DNA of 26,509 nt, from positions 1 to 26,509 of the forward strand of contig CAYSIF010000021.1 of NCBI GenBank assembly GCA_964431035.1. Reading direction: 5' to 3'. The notes below the pieces were generated by a model. That model was not told the origin of the DNA. It ran no database searches and saw nothing but the letters and a program-made list of their open reading frames with translations. The stretch is from Methanobrevibacter_A sp964431035 (GTDB lineage: Archaea; Methanobacteriota; Methanobacteria; Methanobacteriales; Methanobacteriaceae). Numbering within the stretch: the first letter of the stretch is position 1; every line of letters begins with the position of its first letter. Both the position numbers and the translations under genes were made by a program. Below are positions 1 through 12,800 of this stretch, piece after piece.

Positions 1-3000
1 TTAAACAATGCATAAACAGTACCACCAGCAACACCAGTAATAACCTTATCCCAAGCAACAATGTTTACTGGGGATGATGTTACATTTAGTATTGTTAATC
101 CTGTTCCGTTTGCGAGTTTACCTGTGTAATTGATAGTTTTGATGAATATTCCTGTTGTGTTTGGTAAGGTTATGTTAAGTTGTGCAACTCCGTTTGTTAC
201 ATTTGCAGTATATATTACTCCATCGATTTCTATTGAAACATTTCCGTCGGTTACATTATCTCCGTAACTGTCAACTACGGTTATGTTTAATGTTTCGTTT
301 CCTTTTTTGTATCCTGATCCATTAGTTGAGGTTACAGTAATTGTTAGTGGAGCAACTGTGAATGTGTGTGTTGCAGTGTTATTTGCTAAGTATGTGTCGT
401 TTTGGTCAGCTGATGCATTTACTGTGTTTGTGAAAGTTCCTGATGCATTTATTCCTAAAACGAGTGTTACATTAGTTTTGGATCCATTATTAAGGTTTCC
501 AATTGTCCAAGTATTTGTTAAAGTATTAAATGTTCCAGATGCGGAAATTATGTATAATCCTGTAGGTAGTGTGTATGATATTTGGACATTTGTTGCATTT
601 GCAGGTCCATTATTGTATACTGTAATATTATATGTTATATTTCCTCCAACTTTTAAGGTTGAATTTAGAACATTTATTGTTATTCCAATATCTGAATTGT
701 TTGTGTTATTTGTTTTTTCAGATATTGTTGTGTTTAATGATGCGAAATTGTTTGTTAAGTCTGTATCATTTGTTACTGTTGTTGCATTTGCGGTGATATT
801 TAATGTTGTTTTGTTTTTGACTCTTCCACTAATTAATAAGCTTATACTACTTCCTGAACTTATGTTTCCAATTATCCATTTTCCAGTTGCTGTGGAATAT
901 GTTGTTCCAGTTGGAACTGTTGGTGTTGGAGTGTCTAAATTAGTTGGTAAGTATATTGTTACATTTGTATCTACTGCTGTTTTTGATCCAAGATTATTTA
1001 CTGTAATATTATATAGTACCATATCATCAACATAGACTGATGTGCTGTTTATTGTTATGGTTACTTCAATATCAGTATCATTTGAGTCTACTTTTGTTAA
1101 GTTGTATCCGGTTATGTTTAATGTTTGTCCGTCAACTGTTACGAATAATGTTCCATTATCTAGGTTTATGTCTGGTGTGAATTTTGTTGAACCTGATACT
1201 GTGAAGTTTGTTGGATTTGGTTTGAATTCACCTGTTATGTTTGAAGTGAATGTTGCTTCACGGTATGCTACTCCAATGTTATCTTCAGCGTAATTATTGA
1301 AAGTACCTCCTACATTCCAATTGGATGTAGTGTTTATTCTTACAACTAAATCTTCAGGAGCTCCAGTGTATGTTGTTGAACCATTAGCTAATGTGAAGTT
1401 CATTACATAAAAAGTAGTCCAATAAGCAGAACTAGCGAAATTATAATCAGTTGGAGTGTCAAAACTACTATAGAAGTATGCGAAGAAATTATTTGGAGAG
1501 TTAACAACATCATTTGTTCCCCACCAATTGTCGTTTATCATTCCTGCTGAAGTAGATGGTAATGCTGTTGCAATAGTTGCACCTAATTCAGTTGGGTCAT
1601 TATTTATGGTATTATCATAAAATGCGGAGTGGTGAATAATAAATTCTGTTCCTTTTGACCAAATTGCTCCACCTAAATTTCCTACATTGTTATTTGTAAA
1701 TGCAGAGCCAGTCACTATGAAAACTCCGTTAGCTTTACTTGAATCTATTTTATGATCATCTGTTATGAGGTTTGAGGTGAAAAGTATTGCTCCACCATCA
1801 TTAGTTACTTCTCCTCCAGTAAATTGACTACCATTAATGTGAATTTCTCCAGCATAAACATATACTGCTCCACCATTTGCAGCTGCATAATTTGTCATAT
1901 TAACATTAGTTAACTCTGTACTGCCTGAAGTAGTGTACACTACTCCTCCATCCCCATCTGTTCTTATATTATCAAATACAGAATTAGAGATTATAAGTTT
2001 TGCGGAGTTATCAATTGTTGGACCAGTACTTCCACCTTGATTTATTTTACCTGGATAGTATATTGCTCCACCATCTGATACTGCTTGAATATTTTTAAAT
2101 GTTGAATCAGTAACTGTTAAAAATCCACCATCACTATATACTGCACCTTTACCTTCAGAGTTTACATTTGTGATTATACAATTTTGTATTGTTGTGTCAT
2201 ATGATGAGTATAATACACCTGCACCTACTCCTGAGTCTGATTCAACAGAGTTAATATTAGTAAAATTAGAGTTAGTTAATGTGACTGTTATTCCAGATTT
2301 ACTTGCATCAAATTCTACTATTTTTATTGCTGCAGATGTATCTGATCCTGCAGATAAACCATTAGTAAATGAAGAACTGTCTACTACAATAGTGTTTTCT
2401 GAGTATATGAAAGCTGCTTCGATATATGCATCAGTGCCTGTTGTACGTGTAGGCATTACAGTATTTTTAAAAGTAGAACCAGTAATTGTTAGAGTTTCAG
2501 ATCCATCATCACTTGTAGTAGCTATAACTCCAGTTAAAAATCCTGGGTCATATGGTTCAAATGGTAAGTTATCTGTAAATTCACAATTAGTTATAGTTAA
2601 AGGAGTAGCATATGTATTAATAGCTGAACCAAATTCTGCTTCTAAACCAACTAAATTGTTTTGGAATTTGGTGTTTTGGATAGTTGCAGATCCAACTTCC
2701 CCAAGGTATATTGCACCTCCACCACCAAAACCTGCAATATTATCTTTAAAAATAGAATTGGTGATTGTTACACTATTTGCACCCATGAAGAATATTGCTC
2801 CTCCTTCTCCTGAACTACCACTACTACTATCTTCATGACTTAAACCACTGTCAAAGATAATATTATTAAGAGTTATGTCTATTGCATCAGTAGTATAAAA
2901 TATTCTTGATCCATATGAAGAATCATCATTTGGAGATGATAATTCATCAGGGTCGGAAGAGTGTGCACCACTTATTGTGTGTCCATTACCTTCTATAGTA

Positions 3001-3515
3001 ATGTCTTTATCTATATATATTCCACCCGCATCCCATATATCATCATCTGTGCCTGGAGTGAATGTATAGTCTCCACTTAAGGATATGGTGTCTCCTGAAT
3101 TTGCATTAGTTATTATGTCTTGTAGGTCTGTGAATGTTCCTCCAGATGCAGTTATTGTGGCTTTTAAGATTGGGTCTGTTCCTATGTAAGATGGCGTGAT
3201 TGGATCAGTACCTTCTTGTGTGGATGTGAGTGTTTTATGTGTATGTGTTGTTTGATCGGTTAGTGTGTTATCCGATTCCGATATTGTGTTTGTGTTTTCA
3301 TTTGTTGTTTGTGTCGACGTGTCTGTTTGTTCTGTTAATATGTTTGTGTTTGTCGATGAGTCATCTAATGTTTCATTTATCGTGTCTTCACTTATTGTGA
3401 GTGTGTTATCATTTATATCTGTTAAAGTGTTATCTGCTGCTGTTGCAGCTCCTATTGTCGTGAGCATTATGCTTATTAGAAGCATTACTATTATTATTGA
3501 TTTTTTATTTATCAT
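1..3515 (-). CDS. Adhesin-like surface protein, Asn/Thr-rich (3' end beyond window)
   Basis: The frame is open on the minus strand from the ATG at 3515 to the left edge, 1171 codons, so the C-terminus is missing. Seen: a signal peptide (residues 1 to about 27, two Lys then a hydrophobic run ending in AATAA), a Thr/Asn/Asp-rich linker to about 95, a beta-helix of Pmp-type repeats (about 122-670, recurring GGAIF/GGAIY and T-x-S-x-F-x-N), an Ig-like spacer (about 690-810), two DUF11-type domains (about 815-1050, the second with NNGPANATN), and one Ig-like Big_3-type domain from about 1055. A second Ig-like domain begins near 1150. The architecture and many segments match the next gene upstream (start 15783), so the two are paralogues. 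Such proteins are exported and are thought to mediate attachment to host, food particles or other cells. The upstream ATGs at about 3522 and 3529 hit stops within a few codons. Having its own TATA box and 373 bases of spacer, it is probably transcribed alone. Confidence 0.93.
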   Translation of the reverse strand, partial: MINKKSIIIVMLLISIMLTTIGAATAADNTLTDINDNTLTISEDTINETLDDSSTNTNILTEQTDTSTQTTNENTNTISESDNTLTDQTTHTHKTLTSTQEGTDPITPSYIGTDPILKATITASGGTFTDLQDIITNANSGDTISLSGDYTFTPGTDDDIWDAGGIYIDKDITIEGNGHTISGAHSSDPDELSSPNDDSSYGSRIFYTTDAIDITLNNIIFDSGLSHEDSSSGSSGEGGAIFFMGANSVTITNSIFKDNIAGFGGGGAIYLGEVGSATIQNTKFQNNLVGLEAEFGSAINTYATPLTITNCEFTDNLPFEPYDPGFLTGVIATTSDDGSETLTITGSTFKNTVMPTRTTGTDAYIEAAFIYSENTIVVDSSSFTNGLSAGSDTSAAIKIVEFDASKSGITVTLTNSNFTNINSVESDSGVGAGVLYSSYDTTIQNCIITNVNSEGKGAVYSDGGFLTVTDSTFKNIQAVSDGGAIYYPGKINQGGSTGPTIDNSAKLIISNSVFDNIRTDGDGGVVYTTSGSTELTNVNMTNYAAANGGAVYVYAGEIHINGSQFTGGEVTNDGGAILFTSNLITDDHKIDSSKANGVFIVTGSAFTNNNVGNLGGAIWSKGTEFIIHHSAFYDNTINNDPTELGATIATALPSTSAGMINDNWWGTNDVVNSPNNFFAYFYSSFDTPTDYNFASSAYWTTFYVMNFTLANGSTTYTGAPEDLVVRINTTSNWNVGGTFNNYAEDNIGVAYREATFTSNITGEFKPNPTNFTVSGSTKFTPDINLDNGTLFVTVDGQTLNITGYNLTKVDSNDTDIEVTITINSTSVYVDDMVLYNITVNNLGSKTAVDTNVTIYLPTNLDTPTPTVPTGTTYSTATGKWIIGNISSGSSISLLISGRVKNKTTLNITANATTVTNDTDLTNNFASLNTTISEKTNNTNNSDIGITINVLNSTLKVGGNITYNITVYNNGPANATNVQISYTLPTGLYIISASGTFNTLTNTWTIGNLNNGSKTNVTLVLGINASGTFTNTVNASADQNDTYLANNTATHTFTVAPLTITVTSTNGSGYKKGNETLNITVVDSYGDNVTDGNVSIEIDGVIYTANVTNGVAQLNITLPNTTGIFIKTINYTGKLANGTGLTILNVTSSPVNIVAWDKVITGVAGGTVYALF

Positions 3516-3548
3516 TTTCCATCTTACATCCTTTGTTTTTTATTGTAT

Positions 3549-3618
3549 TTTTAACAATAATTTATAATGATATTATCTTTTGTTTGTTATATTAATAAAT
3601 CTTTCGTTATTGTTAAAA
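3549..3618. repeat. 12-base perfect inverted repeat around a TATA box
   Basis: TTTTAACAATAA at 3549-3560 is the exact reverse complement of TTATTGTTAAAA at 3607-3618. The arms are 46 bases apart and lie on either side of the TATA box, one toward the gene and one upstream. That is a layout suited to a pair of regulator sites. The low complexity of A+T-rich DNA makes chance matches easier, but 12 exact bases at a promoter are notable. Confidence 0.5.
3559..3568 (-). promoter_or_regulatory. TATA box of the adhesin-like gene starting at 3515
   Basis: The minus strand reads CATTATAAATT here. Its centre is about 48 bases ahead of the ATG, so a start 25 bases downstream would give a leader of about 23 bases. 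The flanking 12-base inverted repeat (3549-3560 and 3607-3618) brackets it. Confidence 0.6.
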
Positions 3619-3809
3619 CAAAAGTAAATAAATTACTTTTATTATATGATGTTGAATAATAATTTGAAAAAAATAGTTAAAAATAAGTATTTAATATATA
3701 TGTAATTTATAAAAAACGTATTTTAAAATAGGATAGTCTTAATAAATAAAAGTCATATAAAAATTAGGGGTAAGATTACTTTAACTTATATTTTAATTAG
3801 AAGAGATTG

Positions 3810-3874
3810 TAAAAAAAAGAAAGAAAAAAGTTGTTAATTGTAATCATCTTCCTAGTGAATACGATCACAATTAA
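3810..3874 (-). terminator. Hairpin and oligo-T terminator of the giant adhesin-like gene
   Basis: On the minus strand TTAATTGTGATC (3874-3863) can pair with GATTACAATTAA (3845-3834) over 12 positions, including one G-U pair, around a 17-base loop. About ten bases later comes a run of T interrupted by C (about 3829-3811). It begins 15 bases after the stop codon. Archaeal termination mainly needs the T tract; the stem may help or protect the 3' end. Confidence 0.65.
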
Positions 3875-3888
3875 ATTTTATGTTTAAA

Positions 3889-6800
3889 TTATCTTGCAAG
3901 AGTGATGTTTAAGTTTGCAAATTCACTTTGTGATGCAAGGTAAACATCAGTTCCTTGGTAAATAGCATTACCAATATAATCATCATTTCTTAATTGGATT
4001 AATAATCTGAATACACCATTTGATTCTGTCATTACCCAGTAAATCTTGTTTTCACCAGTTCTGAGTCTTGTCATATTTAATCCTACAATTTGTCCAGATA
4101 ATGGTGTTCCATTAATGTCTGTTAATACTCCAGTTAAGTAATCACTAAAGTGGTATACTCCAGTATAGTTGTTTAGTGATGTTATAGTTGGTATTTTTGC
4201 TGGTGCATTTACAATAATTCTTGCAGTTTCTGATTCAGATGGGTTGTATGTTGTGTTACCCATTGTTACTCCATCGAAGTATGCTTTAGATGTGTAGTTT
4301 CCTGGTGCTAGGTTGATTTGTAGCATTACATGTCCGAGGTAGTCAGTTGTTGCCCAGTAGATTTTGCTTTGTCCGTTGGATAGTCTGGTTAGGTTCATTG
4401 CTATGTGTTGTCCTACTATTGGGTTTCCGTAAATATCTGTTAATGTTCCTACTTCGTATTCTCCTTCACCATATGTTTCGGTTAAGTTGTATAATACTAA
4501 TATTGTATCTACATTTTGCATTGGAGATGGTTGTGCCACTATGTTTGTTACTGCTCTGTTGTTAGATGTGTTTAAGTCTATTTCACTTGCATTTGCTGTG
4601 GTTATTACACTTATTGCTCCTGAGCTTAGTACTTCACATGTGAATGTGAGGTTTGTTGATTCTCCTGAAGCTAGTTCATCTATGAACCATCCTTCACTGT
4701 AGTTTCCTGTGTAGTTTATGACTAGTAGTCCTGATGGGATTACTTCTTTTATTGTGATGTTGTGTGCTGCATCTGGTCCGTTGTTGTAGAGGTTTATTGT
4801 GTAGGTTACTAAGTTTCCAACATATGGTTGATCGTTATCTACAGTTACTTCTACTCCTATGTCTGCATATTTATCATCTGAAGTTATTACTACTACTTGT
4901 GTTACTGTAGTGTTGCTTACTTCTCCATTATCATAGGTTACTATTGCCATTGTTGGGAGTTGAGGTATTTGTACTGGTACGTATGCTATTCCTCCAAGTA
5001 CATCTGCGGTGTATGGTACTCCGTTAATGTTTATTGTTAGTGTACCGTTGTTTAGGAGGTTTCCTACTTCATCGTAGATTATTGCTGGTACGATTACTTC
5101 TTCTCCTTCGTATCCCATTATTGGGTTTATACCAATTATTGCTATTCCTGTGTCGTTAGTTGGTTCTGCTGTTGCTTCTACAATGAATGTTGTTGCTGCA
5201 GATAAGTTATCTGATGTGTAGTTTACATTTGCAGTGTAGTTTCCTGCTGTGTTTGGTAAGGTTATTGGTATTATTGTTGTTCCACTAGTTACATCTACAG
5301 TGTATGTTGTTCCATCAACTGTGATTGTTAGTGTACCATCAGTTATTGGTTGGCTATCTGATCTTGTTAGTGTGATTATTGCATTTTGTGTTGTGCTTAC
5401 TTCGCCACTTATGTCTGGTGCATTTATTAGTACGGTTATTACTGTTGGGTCAAGTACTGTTGCGGTTGTGTTTTTAGTTGTAGTGTTTGTTCCATTAGTG
5501 TATGTTACAGTTACTGGGTAGGTTCCTGCTGTGTTTGGTAATGTTAATGTTACGTTTGCTTGTCCATCAGTTACATTAACTGTGTAGTCTGTTCCATCGA
5601 TTGTTAATGTTACTATTCCGTTTTGTACTTTGGTTCCGTCATTGTAGGTTACAGTTACTGGTACTGTGACTTCTTGACTTATGTTACCAATTATTGGATC
5701 TACACCTACTACGATTGTTTTTTCAGATATGTAGTCTAGCGCTTTTACTGACATTTGTGTGGTTTTTGTTCCACTGTCTCCAGTGTATGTTACATCTGCT
5801 GTGTATGTTCCTTCTGTGCTTGGTACGGTTATTGTTACTTGTGCTACTCCGTCATTTACATTTCCTGTGTATGTGTTTCCTTCAAGGTTTATTGTTATTG
5901 TTCCATTGTGTACTAGTGATCCGTTTGTGTCAACTACTACTACTGGTACATTAACGACTGCGTTTATGAAGTCTGTTACATTTCCTACTATTATTTTGTC
6001 TACTGGTCTGGAACTTACATTTAATGTTATGTTTGTGTCTGCTATGATGTTTTCATATTTGTATGTTGGTGTTACGTTGTATTCTCCAGGAGATGGTAGT
6101 TTTACGGTTACATTTGCGATTCCGTTGTTTACATCTGCACTGTAGGTTGTTCCTTCAACATTGATTGTTACTGTTCCGTTTGTTACATCGTTTCCGTATA
6201 TGTCTTTTACATCGAATATTGCATTTACTGTTTCATCTTCGTATCCATTTATTGGGGTTTCCCATGGAGTTAGTGTTACAGGTACTGGGTTTACTGTAAC
6301 TATTGCTACACCAGTTCCGTTTAATTCTTCTCCGAAGTATTTTAGTGGTGCTAAGAAGGTTCCTGTTCTGGATGGTAGAGTTACGAATGTGATTGCTTTT
6401 CCATTGTTTACAATTGCTGTGTAATCTACTCCTTCTATGTTCATTATTACAGTACCATTTGGCATGTTTGTTCCATAAATATCAGTTACTGTGAAGTTTA
6501 CTGGTATTGTGTCTCCAACTGTTCCAACAACATTGTTTGCAGAGACTATTGCTCCGTTGTTTGCTTCTTCAGGAGTTGCATTTATGAACATTGTAGTGTT
6601 GATTATTCCGTTTGGACCTGTGTAACTTACATTACATGGGTATAATCCAACTATTCCAGGTACTTGTATTGTTACTGATGCTACACCTCCATTAATAGGT
6701 GCTGTGTATCTTGTGTTGTTTACTCTTATTGTTATAGTTCCTTCTTTTACTGTGTTGTTGTTAGCATCTAATACTACAACTGGTACGGTTACTACTGAGT

Positions 6801-9800
6801 TTATTGTTTTTGAAACATTGTTTACAATTATTTCTTTTACTGGTACGTTTGTAATGTTTATTGTTATGTTTGTACTGTTTGTTAAGTCTCCGTTTAAGTA
6901 TACTGCAGTTGTGTTGTGTACTCCTACAAGATCTGGTAGGTTGAAGGTTACATTTGCTATTCCGTTGTTTACAACTCCAGCATAGTTAGTTCCGTTAAGG
7001 TTTATTGTAACTGTTCCTTCAGTCATATTGTTTCCAAGTGTATCTTTTACACTGAATAAGATACTTACTTTTTCATCTACCATTCCAGTAGTTGGATTGG
7101 TTAATGCAGTTATTATGACTGGTGCTGGGTTAGCTATAACTGGTACATTAGTAGTTCCGTTTAATGTTCCATTTGTGAATTTTACTTGACCTACTGTTAC
7201 ACCTGGTGTGCTTGGTAGGGTTACAGTTGTGGTTGCTATACCATTGTTAACCGGTGCTGTGTAAGTTGTACCGTTAATTGTTAATGTTATAGTTCCAGTT
7301 AGGTTGTTTCCTTCTGTATCAACAACTGTTATGTTTACATTTTTGGTTTCGGTTATTGTTCCATTGATTGGGTCAATGTTTATTATTACACCTACTTCAC
7401 TTCCACCTTTTGTTGCATTTACTGTGAAGGTTGTGGTGTTGATTCCTGTGCTTCCATTGTATACTACATTTGCTGTGTATAATCCCATATCTTGAGGTAT
7501 GGTTAATTCTATGTTTGCTACTCCTGCAGTGACATTTCCTGTGTATGTGGAACCGTTTAATGTTACGGTTATTGTTCCATCAGGTAATACGTTTCCATGG
7601 TCGTCTAGGACAACTATTGGTACTGTTACATTTGTATTAATAATTCCAGTAATGTTTGCAACTATGAATTTTCCAAATGTTATGTTGTCAACAACAGTTA
7701 GTAATGTGTTAGCAGCATTGTTTGTTGGATCTGCATCTACTTCTAATCCTTCAACGGTTGCATTTGTAATGAAGCTTCCATTAGTAGTTGTGTTAACTGT
7801 GAATTCTATTAGTGTTGATTCGTTAACATTTAATGAGCTTATGAACCATGAGTTACCAGTGTTAGTTACATTTGTGCTTAAGAATGTTAATTCACTTGGT
7901 AAGTAGTATGTTACTGTGATGTTTGTAGCATTGTTTGGACCATTGTTTGTTACATTTATTGTGTAGGTTACTGTTTGACCAATTATTACACTAGTTTCAT
8001 TAGCGACTAATGTGATACTTAAGTCAGCTGTGCTTAAATCTTCAACTACTGATACAGTTACTGAGTCGGTGTTGTTTTCTGTTACATTATCTATTTCATC
8101 ACTTTCTACAGATACTGTGTATTTAAGCATTCCATAATCAGTTACATTTCCGATTAATGTTAAGGTTATGTATCCTGAAGGTGCGATGTTGTTTATTGTC
8201 CATTTACCTGTTGTGTTGTCATATGTTGTGTTTCCTGGTGCTTCAACAAATGTTACTGTGCTTGGTAATAGGCTAGTTACAACTATGTTTGTAGCATTAT
8301 CTGGTCCATTGTTTACAACATATATTGTGTAGGTTACTAAGTCGTATATTTCTGGGTTAGTGTCATTTACAGTTACTGTAATTCCAAGGTCTGCATATTT
8401 GTATACATGATTATTTACAATTACATCTGATACAGTATTGTTTCCTGAGTATACATCAATTTCACTAGAGCTTAGTTTGAAGGTGTTGAGGAATACTCCT
8501 TCACTATCAGGTCTTAATCTGATTGTTAGTGTGTTTCCTCCACCAGCTACCATGTTTCCAAATGAGAACCATTTGTTGATTGGGTCATATGATCTAGTAG
8601 ATGATACGATTGATAAACCAGATGGTAAGTCATATGCTAATACTACATTAGTTGCGTTTACAGGACCATTGTTTGTTACTCTGATTGTGTATAATATAGT
8701 TCCATCAGTTAGGTTTGTTCTTACTAATGTTACTCCTAAGTCTAGGAATTCAGTTGTTGTTGGTTTTGTTTCGTTTATAAGTACTATGACATTATCTGTT
8801 GTGTCGTGAGTTCCGTTTGGTGTTTGGTCAGCAGATACTGTTACTGTGTTATCGAAGCTTCCAGTATTTGCGGATTTTGCAGATAGTATTAAGGATATGC
8901 TTTCTCCTGCATCTAATTGGTTAATTGTCCATGTGGATGAGGTAGTGTTGTATCCTGGTGTAGTTGATACTAAGTTTAATCCTATAGGTAGTACATCACT
9001 GACAACTACGTTTGTAGCATTATCTGGACCATAGTTGGTTACGGTTATAACATAAATGAATGTTTCATTTACATATGGGTTATTGTTGTTTACATCAATG
9101 GATACTTCTAAGTCAACATATTTTGTTACATTTAATACGGACATTACATCTTGATCGTTGTTGTTGGTTGGGTCTGGGTCATCTTCATCTCCAACTACTG
9201 ATGCATTTAATTCGAATAGTCCATATCCATCAATTGTTCCAGTTATGGTTAATGTTGTTCCTAATCCTGGGTTAATTGTACTGATTGTCCAGGAGTTGGT
9301 TGCTGGGTTAAATCCTCCAGTTGTGAATAATACTGTTAATCCTGTAGGTATGCTTGCATTTACAATTACATTGTTTGCAATATCTGGACCATTATTGTAA
9401 ACTGATAGGATGTAGGTTATTGTGTCACCGAATGTTACATTTTCTTTATCACGTGTTACATTTATTCCTAAATCTGCACTTCCAGTTTCATTTGTAACAT
9501 TTACATATACAATTGCATTTGCAGTGTTGTTACTTGTAACATTGTCTAATTCATCAGATGAAACTGTTACTGTAGTAATGTATGTTCCTAATGTGGTTGG
9601 TCTTACTACTATATTGAATACTTCACTATTTCCTGCAGCAATTGTAGAGATTGTCCATGGTATTGTGCTTAGTACATCAAGACCTGTTGGTACATTAGCA
9701 TTTACAACTACATTTGTTGCATCGTTAGGACCATTGTTAGTTACATTTACTATGAAGTTGAATTCTTCTCCAACTTTTGGATTAGTGTCGTTTGCAACTA

Positions 9801-12800
9801 TTGTTATTCCTAAATCCAATATTGTGATGTTTGTTTCGTTAGCTCCACTAACTGCTTCAACTACAATATTTGTACTGTTTGTTCCATAGTCTCCAGTGTA
9901 GGTTACGGTTGCGGGGTAATTGTTAACTGTGCTTGGTACAGTTACTTTAACATTTGCAATTCCATTATTAACTGTTGCAGTATATGTTTGACCGTTAACT
10001 GTAATGGATACTGTTCCGTTTTTAACTGGATTATTGTTTATGTCGAATACTACTGTTTGTATTGTGACATTTGAGTTAATTACTCCACTAGCATTATTAG
10101 CAACTATACGTCCAACTGGTGGGATTGTTGCATTTAATTTTATGCTTACATTGTTTTCTATTGCACCATTTCTGTATACTGCTATTGCATCATATAATTG
10201 TGGGTTTGATGGTAGTATTACAGATACGTTTGCAACACCTGCGTTAACAGGAGCTGTGTATGTTGTTCCGTTTACAGTTACACTTACTGTTCCATCAGTT
10301 ACTGGGTTACCGTTAATGTCAGTTACATTGAATACTGGGTTAACTGTTTGACCTGCAATTCCAGTAGTTATGCTTTCCCATGCAGTAATGTTTACTGGTA
10401 TTGGGTTTACATTTAATATTACAGTTCCAGTTGCATTTACATCACCAGTATATTTTACGGTTTCTACATTTATTCCTGTGGTACTTGGTAATGTTATGTT
10501 AACTTCTGCACGACCATTATTTACATTAGCAGAGTAAGTGTTACCATTAATAGTAATAGATACTGTACCATTATTTACATTTGCTCCATCTGCATCAGTT
10601 ACAGTTACATTAACTGTTACATTTTCGTTTACAATACCGTTTACTGGGTTTGCTTGTATGTTTATTCCTTGTGTTGGTATTGGTGTAGCATTAATTGTGA
10701 ATGTTGTTGTGTTGATTCCTGTGTCACCATCATAGGTTACTGTTGCTGTGTGTAATCCAACTGTATTTGGTACAGTTAAATCAATAGTAGCAACACCATT
10801 ATTAACAGGAGCTGTGTAAGTATCGCTTCCAACGGTAACATTAATGTTACCATTATTAATTACAGTACCTGTTGAATCTAAAACTACAATAGGTACAGAT
10901 ACATTAGTTCCTATTGTATTAGTAATATTGGAGACAATGAATCTTCCAAATGTTGCATTTTCTAAAACAACAAGGATGACAGTACCTGTTCCGTTTATAT
11001 CATCACTGACATAATTAATGAGTTCTACATATATTCCTTCAGTTGCTGGTAAAGTTACATTAAGTTGAGCACGACCAGCAGTAACATTAGCATAGTATGT
11101 AACTCCGTTAACAGTTACAGATACATTTCCTTTATTTACATTACCACCAGTACTGTTTGTAACTGTTACATTAATAGTAACATTTTGATTAATGTAATCT
11201 GTGACTGAATCTGCAATAACAGTTACACCTTGTGTTGTTTGTATAGGTGTAGCATTAACTGTAAAGGTGGTTGTGTTAACACCAGTAGATCCTGTGAATG
11301 TTACGGTTGCTGTGTGTAATCCAACTGTGTTTGGAACAGTTAAATCAATAGTAGCAACACCATCAGTTACAGCAGCAGTGTATGTGTTGGATCCTAATAA
11401 TACTTGGACAGATCCTGTTGGGAATGCTGATCCAGTTGAATCTAAAACTACAATAGGTACGGATACATTTGTACCAACTGTATTTGTGATGTTTGTGATA
11501 ACGAATTTTCCGAATTTGATTGCTTCATTAACAACAACTAATGTGTTTGCACTGTTTGATGTAGGGTCACTGTCTACTTCATAACTGTCTGCAGTGAAGT
11601 TTATTACATAACTTCCTTTAGTAGTTGTGTTTACTTTAAGTTCAAATTCTACTGTATCTCCTACATTTAGTGTTCCAACAGTCCATTCTCCGGTTGCAGA
11701 GTTGTATGTTCCGTTTGCACTTACGAATACAATGTTTCCAGGTATTTCATTTACGAGAACTACACTTGTAGCATTGTCACGACCATTGTTTGTTACACTT
11801 ACAATAAATGTTACAATATCATCAATATTTGATGTAGTTGATGAAGGTGTTACAGTAGTTATTAAATCAACAGTAACATCAGTTGTGTTTCTATCTACAT
11901 AGAATGATAGTGTATCAGTGTTGTTTGATGTGATATTATCGATTTGTATTGGTTGTGCGTTTACAGTAATGTTTTGTAATCCATATCCAGAAACAGTAGC
12001 TATTAATGTTAAGTAACTAGATCCTGTTGGAGCTAAATTATTTATAGTCCATGTTCCAGTTGCAGCATTATAAGTTGCATCAGGGGATGAAACAAATGTT
12101 AGTCCACTTGATAAAACATTACTTACAACAATATCAGTAGCATTGTTTGGACCATTATTAGTTACGGTGATTGTTACTATTAATGTGTCACCAAATTCTG
12201 GGTTATTGTTACTTACACCTATTTCTACTCCAACATCAGAGTAGTTTAATTTTTGACCGTAAGATAATATTTCATATACTGTGTTGTTTAATGGGTAAGA
12301 ATCTACTTCAGTACCTAATACAGTTAATGTGTTTAGATATTGACCTTCGTCATCAATTGTTACATAGAATAAGAAGTTTCTTGAACCTCCTACATTTAAT
12401 GTAGATAAGTTCCAAGTGTAAACATTACTATTATTATTATATGTTGAACTACTACCTGTGAATGTTAAACCGGTAGGTAATGCATATGTTACAATAACAT
12501 TGTTTGCTGGGTTAGGACCATTATTAACTACAGTTACACGGTATGTTGCAACATTTCCTACAAGGTTAAGTCTGTTTAATGAGATTCCTAAATCAGAATT
12601 ATTAGCATAAACCACATTATGAACAGCAGTGTTTATTGAAACAAGGTTGTTTGATAAGTTTTTATCTGCAATAGTGTTTGTTGCAGATGCAGAGAAAGCT
12701 AATGTAGCATTGCTTGTTACTTTACCATTAACAACAAGTGTTACAGTATTACCTGCATTTAATGTTCCAATTGTCCATAATTTAGTATTATTACTATATG

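Larger units (their letters stand above)
3516..3888. other. Spacer between two adhesin-like genes
   Basis: This 373-base stretch holds no gene. It contains the TATA box and inverted repeat of the gene starting at 3515 and the terminator of the giant gene ending at 3889. The middle (about 3620-3800) is A+T-rich, with no further feature that I can support. Confidence 0.8.

Noticed and set aside
3520..3530. ATGTAA start-stop pair and other ATGs just ahead of the gene starting at 3515
   Set aside because: They close at once or within a few codons in other frames. I kept only the leader conservation as a finding.
283..3567. Plus-strand open frames of 80-250 codons opposite the first adhesin-like gene
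   Set aside because: They are shadows: the opposite strand encodes a continuous signal-peptide, beta-helix and DUF11 protein, and the shadow products have no domain logic.
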